The position numbers were made by a program, and so were the translations under genes. The notes beneath the pieces were generated by a model that ran no database searches, had not been told where the DNA came from, and saw only the letters and a list, made by a program, of their open reading frames with translations. Of a stretch of DNA of 64,000 nucleotides, positions 33,092 through 42,159 are shown piece after piece. This DNA comes from Azophilus sp965220425 (GTDB lineage: Bacteria > Pseudomonadota > Gammaproteobacteria > Pseudomonadales > Azotimanducaceae): the NCBI GenBank assembly GCA_965220425.1, contig OZ244830.1:372001-436000 (forward strand), read 5' to 3'. Position 1 is the stretch's first letter. The number at the start of each line of letters is the position of its first letter.

Positions 33092-35815
33092 ATGAGTCCA
33101 AGAGAGAGCGAGGCCGACGCCCGTATCGTCATCGACGCGCAGTTGCGACAGGCCGGTTGGAATCCGGCCGACAAGTCGATGGTCGGAACAGAAGTGTCGA
33201 CAACCGGTTCGAGGACTACGCCTGCATTCGCTGGCTACAAACCTTCGCGCGCGTTCCGGACGCATGCACCGGTCTACGATTTGCTGGCCGCCGCAGGTTC
33301 TTTCGGCCCGGATCGCAGCGTCGGACTCGATTCCGAGGAACTGGGCTGGATGCACGTACCCGACCAGGCAAGGCTAACGCGCGACCACTTCATAGCTCGC
33401 GTCAGGGGACATTCCATGGAGCCCTTGATCCCGGATGGCTCATATTGCCTCTTTCGGACAGAACGCGGAGGCAGCAGGGAAGGAAAGTCCGTCTTGGTCT
33501 GGCATCGGGGCTGCACTGATCCGACCCTTGGCGGCGAATTCTCGGTCAAGAAGTACACGAGCACCAAAGTTGTGACGCCGCCCAACGATAGCTGGAGCCA
33601 CCGCGAAATCCGGCTGAAACCACTCAATCCCGATCCAGACTACGGCGACTTGGTATTCGACCCCACGGCGGAAGGCGACCTGCGCGTGATCGGCGAGTTT
33701 GTCTGCGTCCTGGAAGGAGGCGAAGACCATGAACCATCTCGCGGTCGCGCCGACTACGTGCTTCTCGACCAGCGTGGGCGCCCCCTCGCCGTGATCGAGG
33801 CCAAGAGGAACGCCATCAATCCCTACGTCGCGAAGCAACAAGCTCTTCCCTACGCCAAAGCACTCGGTGCCCCCTTCATTTTCCTCACGAACGGCGAGTT
33901 GATCTACTTCTGGGACTACCAGAACGACGATGCCCGACCAATCGCCGGCTTTTTCTCCAGACGCGATCTTGAACGCATGTTGGAGATGCGCCAGAACCGA
34001 CGGCCATTGGCGACGGAGGCGATTCCGGAACATTTCATTCGCCAAGGCGAGACACGTACCGTGCGGCCTTACCAGGCGAAGGCAATGCAAGCTCTCGACC
34101 ACGCCCTTGAACTTGGCAAGAAGCGTTTTCTGATTGAACTGCCCACGGGCACAGGCAAGACGGATCTCGTATGCCTGTACTTGAATCGTCTGTTCAACGC
34201 CGGTTGGGCCGAACGAGTTCTGGTGCTTGTTGATCGCGAGCAACTGGCGAAGCAGGCTCTTGAGGCAATTCAGGACATCCTTTCGATCCACTCAAGCTAT
34301 TGGCTGCGGCCCGGCATGGCGCGTCAAGAGCAGCAGATCACGGTAGCGCTACTTCAGACCATGATCGGTCGCATCGACGAATATACGGCGGGATATTTCG
34401 ACATTGTCATTGCGGACGAGTGCCACCGATCCATCTACGATGCGTGGAGGGGCGCCCTCACCCGCTTCGATGCCTTCCATATCGGCCTTACGGCCACGCC
34501 TGCCAGCTACATAGAACGCAACACCTACGACTTCTACCACTGCGAAACGGACAAGCCCGATTTCAGCTATTCCATTCGTGACGCCTTTGAAAGAGGGTAT
34601 CTCGTGCCCTATCGTTTCGCGACGGGCATCACGGAAGTCATCGCCGAGGGCGCCGAAATCGAAGATGAGCGCTACGACCCGGCCGCCTTCGAGAGAGAGT
34701 GGACCAACGAAGAGTCGAACCGCCTCATGATGGACGAGTTCGACAGATTGGCCTGGGAAAGCTATCGGGAACTCGCACCGGGCCAGACCATCGGACCCGG
34801 AAAGGCGATTGTCTTCGCCATCACCAAGCACCACGCGGCGCGCCTCGCGCAGTACCTCAACGCGCGGCATCCCGAACATAGGGGTCGCTACGCCGAAGTC
34901 ATCACCTCTGACGTAGCCGATCCGGAGGCCCTGATCCGGAGGTTCAAGACCGAGACCTACCCAATGATCGCCGTCAGCGTCGGCATGCTCGACACTGGAT
35001 TCAACTGTCGCGAAGTGCTCCATCTAGTGCTGTGTCGAAGGGTGCGCAGCCCAATCCTCTACCAACAGATGCGGGGCCGAGGAACGCGCACTGCGCCTCA
35101 CATCGACAAGCAGAAGTTCGTGATCTACGACTTCTTCCGCAACCATCAGTATTTCAACGACAGCGAAACTGATGTATTCATCGGCACAGGAGGAGGCCAC
35201 ACAACAGTCCGCAGTACGAGGCCGCCCAGTCATAGAGAACTCATCGAGCTTGGGCTTGAAGACGAGTGGCTTGAGGCTGTCACCTATATTGAAGTCGGAC
35301 CGGACGGAGAGCGTGTCGACAAGCAAGAGTATGTGAGCCAGTGGCAAGAAACGATTCGCTCCCAAGTGGCCGACGATCCATTGCTACAGAAGGTGCGCGA
35401 CAACGAATATCTCGAGGAGGCCGAAGAGGAGGCACTCGCACAGCACTTGAACCAACCAGATCGCTACTTCAACGAGGACAATCTCCGCCGCGCTTACCGA
35501 AACCCGAGCGGGAATCTCGTCGACTTCATTCGCGCCGCGCTCGGCCAGTTGCAGATCAAGAGTCGCGAGGAAAAGTTGGAAGAGGCTTTTCGCGCTTGGC
35601 TGGTGTCACGTTCACTCATCCCACAGCAAGCCGAGTACCTGTGTCTGCTCAAGAACCGAGGCATCGCTACTGGTCGCGTAAGTCTCGAAGACCTGTTCGA
35701 ACCGCCGCTCTCGATTCTGGACGCCGCCGGGAAGGGCGTGGAGTTGTTCGGCGAGGAGGGTCTTAAGAGGGTAGTTGAACAAATGAACGAGGATGTCTTC
35801 GAAGCAGCGAGTTGA
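33092..35815 (+). CDS. hsdR: Type I restriction endonuclease HsdR with inserted S24/LexA-like peptidase domain
   Basis: 907 aa from ATG 33092, downstream of the sigma-54 start point (an ATG at 33077 also fits; one at 33038 would precede the promoter). Residues 1-40 are the HsdR N-terminus (SEADARIVIDAQLRQAGWN). Residues about 45-210 form an S24 peptidase: nucleophile Ser108 in RGHSMEPLIPDGSYCLFR and Lys153 in GEFSVKKY. The nuclease core resumes at 220 with D221 (RADYVL) and E236-x-K238 (VIEAKR). Helicase: Walker A PTGTGKT (351-357), DECH (442-445), ITKHHAARLAQYL, QMRGRGTRT. C-terminal HsdM-binding region. ATP-dependent restriction with a possible RecA/SOS-like self-cleavage switch. Confidence 0.92.
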   Translation: MSPRESEADARIVIDAQLRQAGWNPADKSMVGTEVSTTGSRTTPAFAGYKPSRAFRTHAPVYDLLAAAGSFGPDRSVGLDSEELGWMHVPDQARLTRDHFIARVRGHSMEPLIPDGSYCLFRTERGGSREGKSVLVWHRGCTDPTLGGEFSVKKYTSTKVVTPPNDSWSHREIRLKPLNPDPDYGDLVFDPTAEGDLRVIGEFVCVLEGGEDHEPSRGRADYVLLDQRGRPLAVIEAKRNAINPYVAKQQALPYAKALGAPFIFLTNGELIYFWDYQNDDARPIAGFFSRRDLERMLEMRQNRRPLATEAIPEHFIRQGETRTVRPYQAKAMQALDHALELGKKRFLIELPTGTGKTDLVCLYLNRLFNAGWAERVLVLVDREQLAKQALEAIQDILSIHSSYWLRPGMARQEQQITVALLQTMIGRIDEYTAGYFDIVIADECHRSIYDAWRGALTRFDAFHIGLTATPASYIERNTYDFYHCETDKPDFSYSIRDAFERGYLVPYRFATGITEVIAEGAEIEDERYDPAAFEREWTNEESNRLMMDEFDRLAWESYRELAPGQTIGPGKAIVFAITKHHAARLAQYLNARHPEHRGRYAEVITSDVADPEALIRRFKTETYPMIAVSVGMLDTGFNCREVLHLVLCRRVRSPILYQQMRGRGTRTAPHIDKQKFVIYDFFRNHQYFNDSETDVFIGTGGGHTTVRSTRPPSHRELIELGLEDEWLEAVTYIEVGPDGERVDKQEYVSQWQETIRSQVADDPLLQKVRDNEYLEEAEEEALAQHLNQPDRYFNEDNLRRAYRNPSGNLVDFIRAALGQLQIKSREEKLEEAFRAWLVSRSLIPQQAEYLCLLKNRGIATGRVSLEDLFEPPLSILDAAGKGVELFGEEGLKRVVEQMNEDVFEAAS

Positions 35816-35827
35816 CGAGGAAGTACG

Positions 35828-37474
35828 ATGGACCACACCTTACGCCGCAGGTTTGACCGAATCACCGACATCCTGTGGGCGGGCGGCGTTACGAATCCCG
35901 TCACCTATATCGAGCAGATTTCCTATCTCATCTACTTGAAACTCCTTGACGAGGAGGAGTCCAGCCGCGAACTGAAGGATCGTCTCGGTGGCAGTAGCGG
36001 TTCGCGACTCTTCCCCGGACAGACTGAACGTTTCCGTTGGTCGAAATGGCGCTTCAAGAGTGGCGAGGGCCTGCGAAACTTCGTGCGCGACGAGGTCTTT
36101 CCCTACATGGCATCGCTCGTCAGGGACGACCCCCAAGTGGCCGACTACTTCCGCGACGCCGTGCTCGAGGTTGTCGATCCCAACGTGTTGAAGCAGGTGA
36201 TCGACGAACTCGACTCCATCGACTTCCGCAGACTCGGCCCGGATATCAAGGGGGACATCTTCGAGTACCTGCTCACCCACCTAGGCCAGTCGTCTCTAAA
36301 CGGCCAGTTCCGAACGCCGCGCCAGATACGCGCCTTCATGGTGGAGATGGTCGATCCAGACATCGGCGACACTGTCTACGACCCTGCCTGCGGTACGGCC
36401 GGTTTCCTCATAGACGTCGTAGACCACATCCTCGCCAGGTACAGCGAGGAGGCGCAGGACGTACCAATCTACGGCGAGGAGTGGATTGAGAAACGTGGCC
36501 AAACGCTTGAGGAGGCAAAGAAGGACATCCCCAACCTTCAGACCTACAGAAAAGGCGCCGGCGAGAAGATTCCAGACTGGAGTCGGCTTGAGGCATCCAT
36601 TCATGGCACGGACGTATCGCGCCAGATGATGCGAGTCTCCATGATGAATCTGGTGCTCCATGGCATCCGTCGCGCTCGTCTCAAGCGCGCCAATGTCCTA
36701 TCCGAGATGAGCGGTCTCACCGAGGACGACCTTAACCGGCGATACGCGGTGATCCTTTCGAATCCGCCCTTCGCCGGTCAGATACCAAGGGAATCGATCC
36801 GCCAAGACCTGCCTTCAAAATCCAGAAAGAGCGAGCTGCTGTTCCTTGCCCTCATGCTGCGCTCGCTGGCGCCAAAAGGACGTTGCGCCGTTGTCGTGCC
36901 GGAGGGCGCGCTCTTCGGCTCAACAAAGGCACACAAGGACTTGCGAGAGAAGCTGCTCCGGGAGTACGAGCTTCAGGCGGTCGTATCCCTCCCCGCCGGC
37001 GTGTTCAAACCCTACTCCAGCGTCAAGACATCGGTCCTCGTCTTTCGACGTTCCGTGACGGAACCGACGGAGAGTGACGCTGCTACGAGACACGTGTGGT
37101 TCTACGAGATTCTCAACGACGGCTACGATCCAGATAAGATACAAGCGGGCGGTCGCCCAGAGACACCCGAGAAAAACGATCTTCTGGGACTCCTTACGGC
37201 GTGGACAAACTACAAGGCGTCGCGTTTCCAGCATCCTCCGGGGGTGGAAGCTGGCACTGTTCTTGAACCTGGCACCGACGAGCCGCGATGCTGGTGGGCA
37301 TCGTTTGAGACTGTCGCCGAGAACGACTACAACCTTGCCGCTTCGCGCTACAAGCCCCGCATCGCTGAGGATGTTCCCGACGAAGACCCGGTAGAATTGA
37401 TCCGCGAGGTCTTGGCGATCGAACGCGAGATCGCAGGAGGACTCGAGAAGCTGTTGAGCGAAGTGGAGCAGTGA
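35828..37474 (+). CDS. hsdM: Type I modification methyltransferase HsdM
   Basis: 548-aa N6-adenine methyltransferase subunit. N-terminal HsdM helical domain (about 1-150), QFRTPRQIRAFMVEM, SAM motif I DPACGTAGF, catalytic NPPF motif in ILSNPPFAGQ, and AVVVPEGALFGSTKAHKDLR. Starts 12 bp after hsdR. Forms the M2S methylase and, with HsdR, the restriction complex. Order R-M-S is atypical of E. coli hsd (R separate, M-S) but common in mobile type I systems. Confidence 0.96.
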   Translation: MDHTLRRRFDRITDILWAGGVTNPVTYIEQISYLIYLKLLDEEESSRELKDRLGGSSGSRLFPGQTERFRWSKWRFKSGEGLRNFVRDEVFPYMASLVRDDPQVADYFRDAVLEVVDPNVLKQVIDELDSIDFRRLGPDIKGDIFEYLLTHLGQSSLNGQFRTPRQIRAFMVEMVDPDIGDTVYDPACGTAGFLIDVVDHILARYSEEAQDVPIYGEEWIEKRGQTLEEAKKDIPNLQTYRKGAGEKIPDWSRLEASIHGTDVSRQMMRVSMMNLVLHGIRRARLKRANVLSEMSGLTEDDLNRRYAVILSNPPFAGQIPRESIRQDLPSKSRKSELLFLALMLRSLAPKGRCAVVVPEGALFGSTKAHKDLREKLLREYELQAVVSLPAGVFKPYSSVKTSVLVFRRSVTEPTESDAATRHVWFYEILNDGYDPDKIQAGGRPETPEKNDLLGLLTAWTNYKASRFQHPPGVEAGTVLEPGTDEPRCWWASFETVAENDYNLAASRYKPRIAEDVPDEDPVELIREVLAIEREIAGGLEKLLSEVEQ

Positions 37475-37479
37475 TATCC

Positions 37480-37542
37480 ATGACCAAAACATGCATCGAT
37501 CAAACAGGCCGCGTGATTGTCAATGAGGTGGACACCGAGTGA
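37480..37542 (+). CDS. 20-codon ORF after hsdM (uncertain)
   Basis: MTKTCIDQTGRVIVNEVDTE, starting 5 nt after the hsdM stop and ending in a GTGA overlap with the next small ORF. Either a leader-type peptide or the front half of a frameshifted small gene. No family recognised. Confidence 0.25.
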   Translation: MTKTCIDQTGRVIVNEVDTE

Positions 37543-37646
37543 TCACGACCAAGTCTTGCGCCCTCGTCGACTCAAGAGTTGACGGCATGCTCGACGTCGT
37601 TGCATTCCCCGCGCAAATTCAGCAGCAGTTTGCGGAGGACAAATGA
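37539..37646 (+). CDS. 35-codon ORF coupled to hsdS (uncertain)
   Basis: GTG start overlaps the preceding TGA; the protein ends VAFPAQIQQQFAEDK, and the stop overlaps the hsdS ATG (ATGATG). Stop-start chaining across the whole hsdM-hsdS gap suggests translation passes through it. A small accessory peptide or a decayed gene are both possible; nothing in its sequence identifies it. Confidence 0.3.
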   Translation: MITTKSCALVDSRVDGMLDVVAFPAQIQQQFAEDK

Positions 37647-38884
37647 TGGCGTGGCGTCGTTACACGCTTCAAGACATCGCACCCGCTATTCCGGCTAACG
37701 ATTCGCTGGGTCCGGGAGACACCGTTTGGCATCTCAGCCTTGACCACATCGAGAGCCACACGGGAGTCGTCCTCAAAAAACGCCGAGCACGAGTTTCACA
37801 TGCCGGGACCTCCACCTATCACTTCGATCAAGGCCATGTCCTTTACTCCAAGCTTCGCCCGTACCTTAACAAGGTCGTGGTGCCCGACGAACCAGGCATT
37901 GCAACTACTGAATTGATACCGCTTAGGCCTCGACCGCAACTCGTCTGCCGAGAGTTCCTTGCCTATTACCTACGTTCACCAAGTTTCGTTAGTTATGCAT
38001 CGCAATATGTGACGGGCGCGAAAATGCCGCGAGTGATCCTCGACAGGTTCTGGCAACACGAGGTTCATCTTCCTCCCCTTCGTGAGCAGCACCGTATCGC
38101 GGAGATGCTCGACGAAGCCGACCACCTTCGCCATCTCCGCTCCAAGGCAGACACCAAGGCTGCGTTCATCTTACCGGCTCTCTTCATCAAGATGTTCGGC
38201 GACTCCGTGACGAATCCAATGGGATGGCCAGTGAAGCCACTCGGTCAAATTGGTGAGCTGGATAGGGGGCGCTCAAAACACCGGCCACGCAATGATCCAA
38301 CACTTCTGGGTGGACCGTATCCGCTAGTACAGACCAGCGAAGTAGCAAATTCTGGAGGTCGAATCAGAGCGCATTCGCATACGTATTCCGAACTGGGCCT
38401 TGCTCAAAGCAAGCTTTGGCCCGCCGGAACCTTGTGCATAACGATTGCAGCGAACATCGCTAGGACGGGTGTTCTCGAATTTGATGCTTGTTTTCCCGAC
38501 AGCGTTGTCGGCTTTGTGCCCGGACAATATGCAACCACCGAATATGTGCAATTCGTGCTGAACCACCTACGTAAAGTGTTGGAGCAGAGTGCACCACAGC
38601 TCGCACAAAAAAACATCAATCTCAAGGTGCTGAGATCGCTACCCGTTCCCGTTCCGCCCATCGAACTACAAAGGCGTTTCTCTGACCGCGTCGAAAATCA
38701 CTTCGACTATAGCTCACGTCAGAGATCAGTTAAGTGCCAGTTGAACCGAGTCTTCGCTTCTGCAATGGCGCGAGCTTTTTCGGGTGATTTGACGTCCTCT
38801 TGGAGAAAATCCGACCCGAAGGAACTCATCCTTGAGACAAACCATCGAATGCAAAAGAAGCCTCAAGCAGTGGCTTCGTCATGA
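37643..38884 (+). CDS. hsdS: Type I restriction specificity subunit HsdS
   Basis: 413 aa with two target-recognition domains: TRD1 (about 1-150) ending LPPLREQHRIAEMLDEADHL, the central conserved helix region, then TRD2 (about 190-345) ending VPVPPIELQRRFSDRVENHF and a second helical spacer. Determines the bipartite DNA target. Start 37643 or the adjacent in-frame ATG 37646. Base composition is more AT-rich than hsdM, as is usual for exchangeable HsdS. Confidence 0.94.
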   Translation: MMAWRRYTLQDIAPAIPANDSLGPGDTVWHLSLDHIESHTGVVLKKRRARVSHAGTSTYHFDQGHVLYSKLRPYLNKVVVPDEPGIATTELIPLRPRPQLVCREFLAYYLRSPSFVSYASQYVTGAKMPRVILDRFWQHEVHLPPLREQHRIAEMLDEADHLRHLRSKADTKAAFILPALFIKMFGDSVTNPMGWPVKPLGQIGELDRGRSKHRPRNDPTLLGGPYPLVQTSEVANSGGRIRAHSHTYSELGLAQSKLWPAGTLCITIAANIARTGVLEFDACFPDSVVGFVPGQYATTEYVQFVLNHLRKVLEQSAPQLAQKNINLKVLRSLPVPVPPIELQRRFSDRVENHFDYSSRQRSVKCQLNRVFASAMARAFSGDLTSSWRKSDPKELILETNHRMQKKPQAVASS

Positions 38885-38945
38885 TTCCGCTAAATTCACT
38901 TCGAATTGACGCTGCACCTCAAATGTGTGAGTTCCAAACGTCTAG

Positions 38946-39266
38946 TTGTCGCCTACGACCCTCCTAGGTGGACCCGCAGAAAAGTTCGGCTACTATCTCA
39001 TCCACGCGTTAGAAGAATCGCTGAAGCGGCTGTCTGGCATGAGGTGCCAAATGTGTGTGAGATTCCTATACCGTCTTGCCGGCAAAAGGAGATCTGCTCG
39101 GCCGGGTCATTTCGCTGACGCACCCGCCGTTGCGAGAGTCATCTTCCGCAGGTATCACCAGCACCGATACGACGAATGCACATCGCATTCGTTGGCCCTG
39201 TTTGATCGACTCTGCCTGAAAGGAATTGGCGATGTAGGAGACCAGTTCGATCAGTTCGAACGGTAG
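38946..39266 (+). CDS. Hypothetical protein upstream of DUF3696 ATPase
   Basis: 106 codons from a TTG start; includes KFGYYLIHALEESLKRL, a CXXC pair (RCQMC) and an acidic tail GIGDVGDQFDQFER. Ends 9 bp before the ATPase start, the spacing of an operon gene, and its codons look ordinary. No family recognised. It may be a component of the ATPase/PLD module or chance reading; a second ORF in another frame (38906-39118) overlaps it. Confidence 0.35.
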   Translation: MSPTTLLGGPAEKFGYYLIHALEESLKRLSGMRCQMCVRFLYRLAGKRRSARPGHFADAPAVARVIFRRYHQHRYDECTSHSLALFDRLCLKGIGDVGDQFDQFER

Positions 39267-39275
39267 CCCACCACG

Positions 39276-41066
39276 ATGGTCCTCAACGCCCTACGTATCG
39301 CCAACTTCAAAGCCTTCGCCGCCTCCCAGCGCGTTCCGCTTCGGCCGATCACTCTGATCTATGGAGCCAACAGCGCCGGAAAGTCTAGTGTGCTTCATGC
39401 TCTCGCGCTTGCGCATCACGCGATTGAAACCGGGAACCTTGACACGCAGCGAACCCAGATCGGCGGCGAGTCCATCGATCTTGGGGGTTTTCGGCAATAC
39501 GTTCATCGGCGCGAGCGAGAACGGCAGGTTGAGCTCGCCTTTGAACTAGATCCAACGCGCCTCTCCGGGCGTGTGGCAGAGTTTCTCCGCTCGGCACATG
39601 CGGTTGTGGTGGAACTATCGATTGGCGAGGGTCGTAAAAGTGATCAAGAGACGCTGTTCGGTGACCCGGCCCGCGAACTTGACCACGAGGGCGGTGTGCG
39701 GGTGGAACGTTTTTCGCTGGAAGTCGACGGAGCGCCGCTGCTATCGATGAGTGCTCGGGCGGGTGGAATCCTGCGCCTCGACCGACTCGAACACAGCCAT
39801 CCGGTTTTCCGTGAACTCTTTCGGGGACTCTTGATGCTAGGGACGACTACCCAGGAGATTCACGAGGAGGACTATACGGCCCTCGGCGAGGTGCTGGATG
39901 TGCTTGTCCCCAACATTGTCGCCAAGAGTAGCGACAGCCTTTTCCCCCGAATCGAGGAAGAAGCGAAAAGTCGGGAGGAGGAATCCGAAGGTGGGGAGTC
40001 ATTTATGCTGGTCAGCCGCGGGCGCCGTCGGGAGGATTTGGCGCGGGCAGCGCGGCTTTTCGTCCCCCAGGCGTTGCGTAATTTGGTCGGGGGGCTGGGT
40101 TCGGTACTTGAGGACGAGATTCGACGGTTACGTTACCTTGGCCCATTGCGTTCCTACCCACCACGTCACCTCGCATTCTCCCAGCACCATGACGCGAATT
40201 GGTTGGCCGGCGGCGGCTACGCTTGGGACGTGGTACGTAGTCGCAGAGATGTTCGACAGCGAGTGAACTCATGGCTTGGTGACGCAGATCGATTGAAGAC
40301 CCCCTACGAATTGGAAGTTCGTGACCTGTTACCTGCTGCGTTGGTATCGAGGGAGCTTCCAACCAAACTCGATAAAGCACTACACGACTTGGCGGCATGG
40401 CTTCTCGGGCGACTACATGGAGAGCGGTGGCCAGAAATTACGGCTCTCGCTGCTAAGTTAGCCGATCAAGTTGACGAGCTCGACCCCGACTATCTGGAAG
40501 ACATGGTGCCCGAGATTGAGGACCTTTTGGCTGCCGCGACCGACAACGAGGAACTGTCCGAGCGTTGGGCCGAGCAGATGGTCGAGGCTCGCACCGAGAT
40601 TCTTCAAGACCTCGTCCTCGTCGACAGGCGTACCGGTACGCGGGTAAGCCATCGCGATGTTGGGGTTGGCGTGAGTCAGGTGTTGCCGGTCTTGGTTTCG
40701 GCTTACGCCTCAAAAAACAAACTCTTAGCAATTGAACAGCCAGAAATACATCTGCACCCCGCGCTCCAAGCGGAGCTGGGCGATGTGTTCATCGAGTCGG
40801 CCCTTGGCGACGGGAGCAACACTTTTCTCATCGAGACCCACAGCGAACACCTCGTCTTGCGTATTTTGCGTCGTATTCGAGAAACTACCGACGGCGAACT
40901 CCCGGCAGGTATTCCCGCCATCCGACCGGAACACGTCGCTGTTCTCTACGTTCAACCTTGGCGTGGTGGCGTCGAGGTTCTCAACATACCGGTCACGTCC
41001 GATGGCGAGTTCGAATCCGCGTGGCCCGAAGGCTTCTTCGCCGAGCGGGCGAAGGAACTCTTCTGA
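39276..41066 (+). CDS. SMC/OLD-like AAA ATPase with DUF3696 C-terminus
   Basis: 596 aa. ABC/SMC-type ATPase: opening LRIANFKAFAASQRVPLRPI, Walker A GANSAGKSS (30-38), long charged middle with coiled-coil character (about 190-450), Q/signature region GVGVSQVLPVLVSAY, Walker B LLAIEQPEIHLHPALQ, H-loop ETHSEHLVLR. The tail GFFAERAKELF is the DUF3696 ending. Such ATPases act as sensors in several two-gene defence modules. Two bp ahead of a PLD-like gene, so the pair is probably one functional unit. Confidence 0.85.
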   Translation: MVLNALRIANFKAFAASQRVPLRPITLIYGANSAGKSSVLHALALAHHAIETGNLDTQRTQIGGESIDLGGFRQYVHRRERERQVELAFELDPTRLSGRVAEFLRSAHAVVVELSIGEGRKSDQETLFGDPARELDHEGGVRVERFSLEVDGAPLLSMSARAGGILRLDRLEHSHPVFRELFRGLLMLGTTTQEIHEEDYTALGEVLDVLVPNIVAKSSDSLFPRIEEEAKSREEESEGGESFMLVSRGRRREDLARAARLFVPQALRNLVGGLGSVLEDEIRRLRYLGPLRSYPPRHLAFSQHHDANWLAGGGYAWDVVRSRRDVRQRVNSWLGDADRLKTPYELEVRDLLPAALVSRELPTKLDKALHDLAAWLLGRLHGERWPEITALAAKLADQVDELDPDYLEDMVPEIEDLLAAATDNEELSERWAEQMVEARTEILQDLVLVDRRTGTRVSHRDVGVGVSQVLPVLVSAYASKNKLLAIEQPEIHLHPALQAELGDVFIESALGDGSNTFLIETHSEHLVLRILRRIRETTDGELPAGIPAIRPEHVAVLYVQPWRGGVEVLNIPVTSDGEFESAWPEGFFAERAKELF

Positions 41067-41068
41067 AA

Positions 41069-42013
41069 ATGATCTACGAGTACGCCTTAGAACCCAAACT
41101 AGTAGCCACCTGGACTGACCGGAAAGACTGTCGCTATTTCAAGGAAAGCTTTGAACTAGGTCAGGGACGCATCGTCTCGCGCTATCCAAAACGTTGGAAG
41201 CGCTTGGTGTGGGATGCCTACAACGGCACCGATGACTTCGCCCGCACACGTCTCGCGGAGTTGCTCAGTCGCCTGTCCGAACGAATGGTGCTTCGCAGCA
41301 GCATCCATTGGCAAGCCGATCCAACGACTTGGCTCGAGAATGCCGAGCGCGAGCATGCGAGACGGCCTTTTCACGCGATACTGGCTCAGAGCAACCCGAG
41401 GAATAACGCAAACGTATTGACGGAAGCTCAAATGGATGCGGACTCAGAGTTGCGCTGGGGCGTCCCTCGTGGACGTTCTATTGCGAGGAGCGCCCCAGCA
41501 ATGGCGGACGCCGTGGCACCCATGCTCCGATGCAGTTCAGTTGTGATCTTCGTGGATCCGCACTTCGGTCCCGAGCGGCCGCGTTATCGACGTTCACTGG
41601 AAGCCTTCCTTGTGCAAATGATTCATCAGCGTCCGGGAGAAGCGCCAAAGCGCGTCGAGGTACACACCGCAGCTAAGAACACGGGAACCGACGCGTTTTT
41701 TCGAGGAGAGTGCGAAACTAGGCTGAGCAGGTGTGTTCCAAAGGGAACGCAGGTCTTGGTGCGCAGGCTGAGCGAAAGACCCGCTGGCGAGAAGCTCCAC
41801 AACCGCTATATCCTCACCGATCTGGGCGGGGTTGCCTTCGGAATTGGGCTTGACGATGGAGGAAAAGGCGAAACGGATGATGTCACCCTAATGAATCGCG
41901 ACCAGTACGAGCTTCGTTGGTCTCAATACGGAGGAGACCCGCCTACAGCTTTCGAGCAGAAAGAGGCTTCGGTGAAAGTGGCAGGGACGAGGGGCTTTGG
42001 TCCAACCCCATGA
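41069..42013 (+). CDS. PLD-like putative effector partnered with DUF3696 ATPase
   Basis: 314 aa from ATG 41069, 2 bp after the ATPase stop. The C-terminal half shows phospholipase-D-fold hallmarks: strand motif VVIFVDPHFGP (158-168), then KLHNRYILTD with H244-x-R246-x4-D251, an HxK(x4)D motif in which Arg replaces Lys. Only one HKD-type motif, so a dimer would complete the site, as in PLD nucleases. The N-terminal 150 residues are unfamiliar. Likely a nuclease effector, inferred from fold motifs and partner. Confidence 0.65.
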   Translation: MIYEYALEPKLVATWTDRKDCRYFKESFELGQGRIVSRYPKRWKRLVWDAYNGTDDFARTRLAELLSRLSERMVLRSSIHWQADPTTWLENAEREHARRPFHAILAQSNPRNNANVLTEAQMDADSELRWGVPRGRSIARSAPAMADAVAPMLRCSSVVIFVDPHFGPERPRYRRSLEAFLVQMIHQRPGEAPKRVEVHTAAKNTGTDAFFRGECETRLSRCVPKGTQVLVRRLSERPAGEKLHNRYILTDLGGVAFGIGLDDGGKGETDDVTLMNRDQYELRWSQYGGDPPTAFEQKEASVKVAGTRGFGPTP

Positions 42014-42159
42014 TGACTTTGTCATCCCGCCTCATTTGGTGCAAGTTGCGCCGTCGGCCACTCCTACATTCAATCCACTGGATACTATCCCTCAAACCAA
42101 CACCTTGATCTAACCCATACGAAGGGTTCCTCCAGCCGTTCCGTCTGTCTTGGCGCGGC

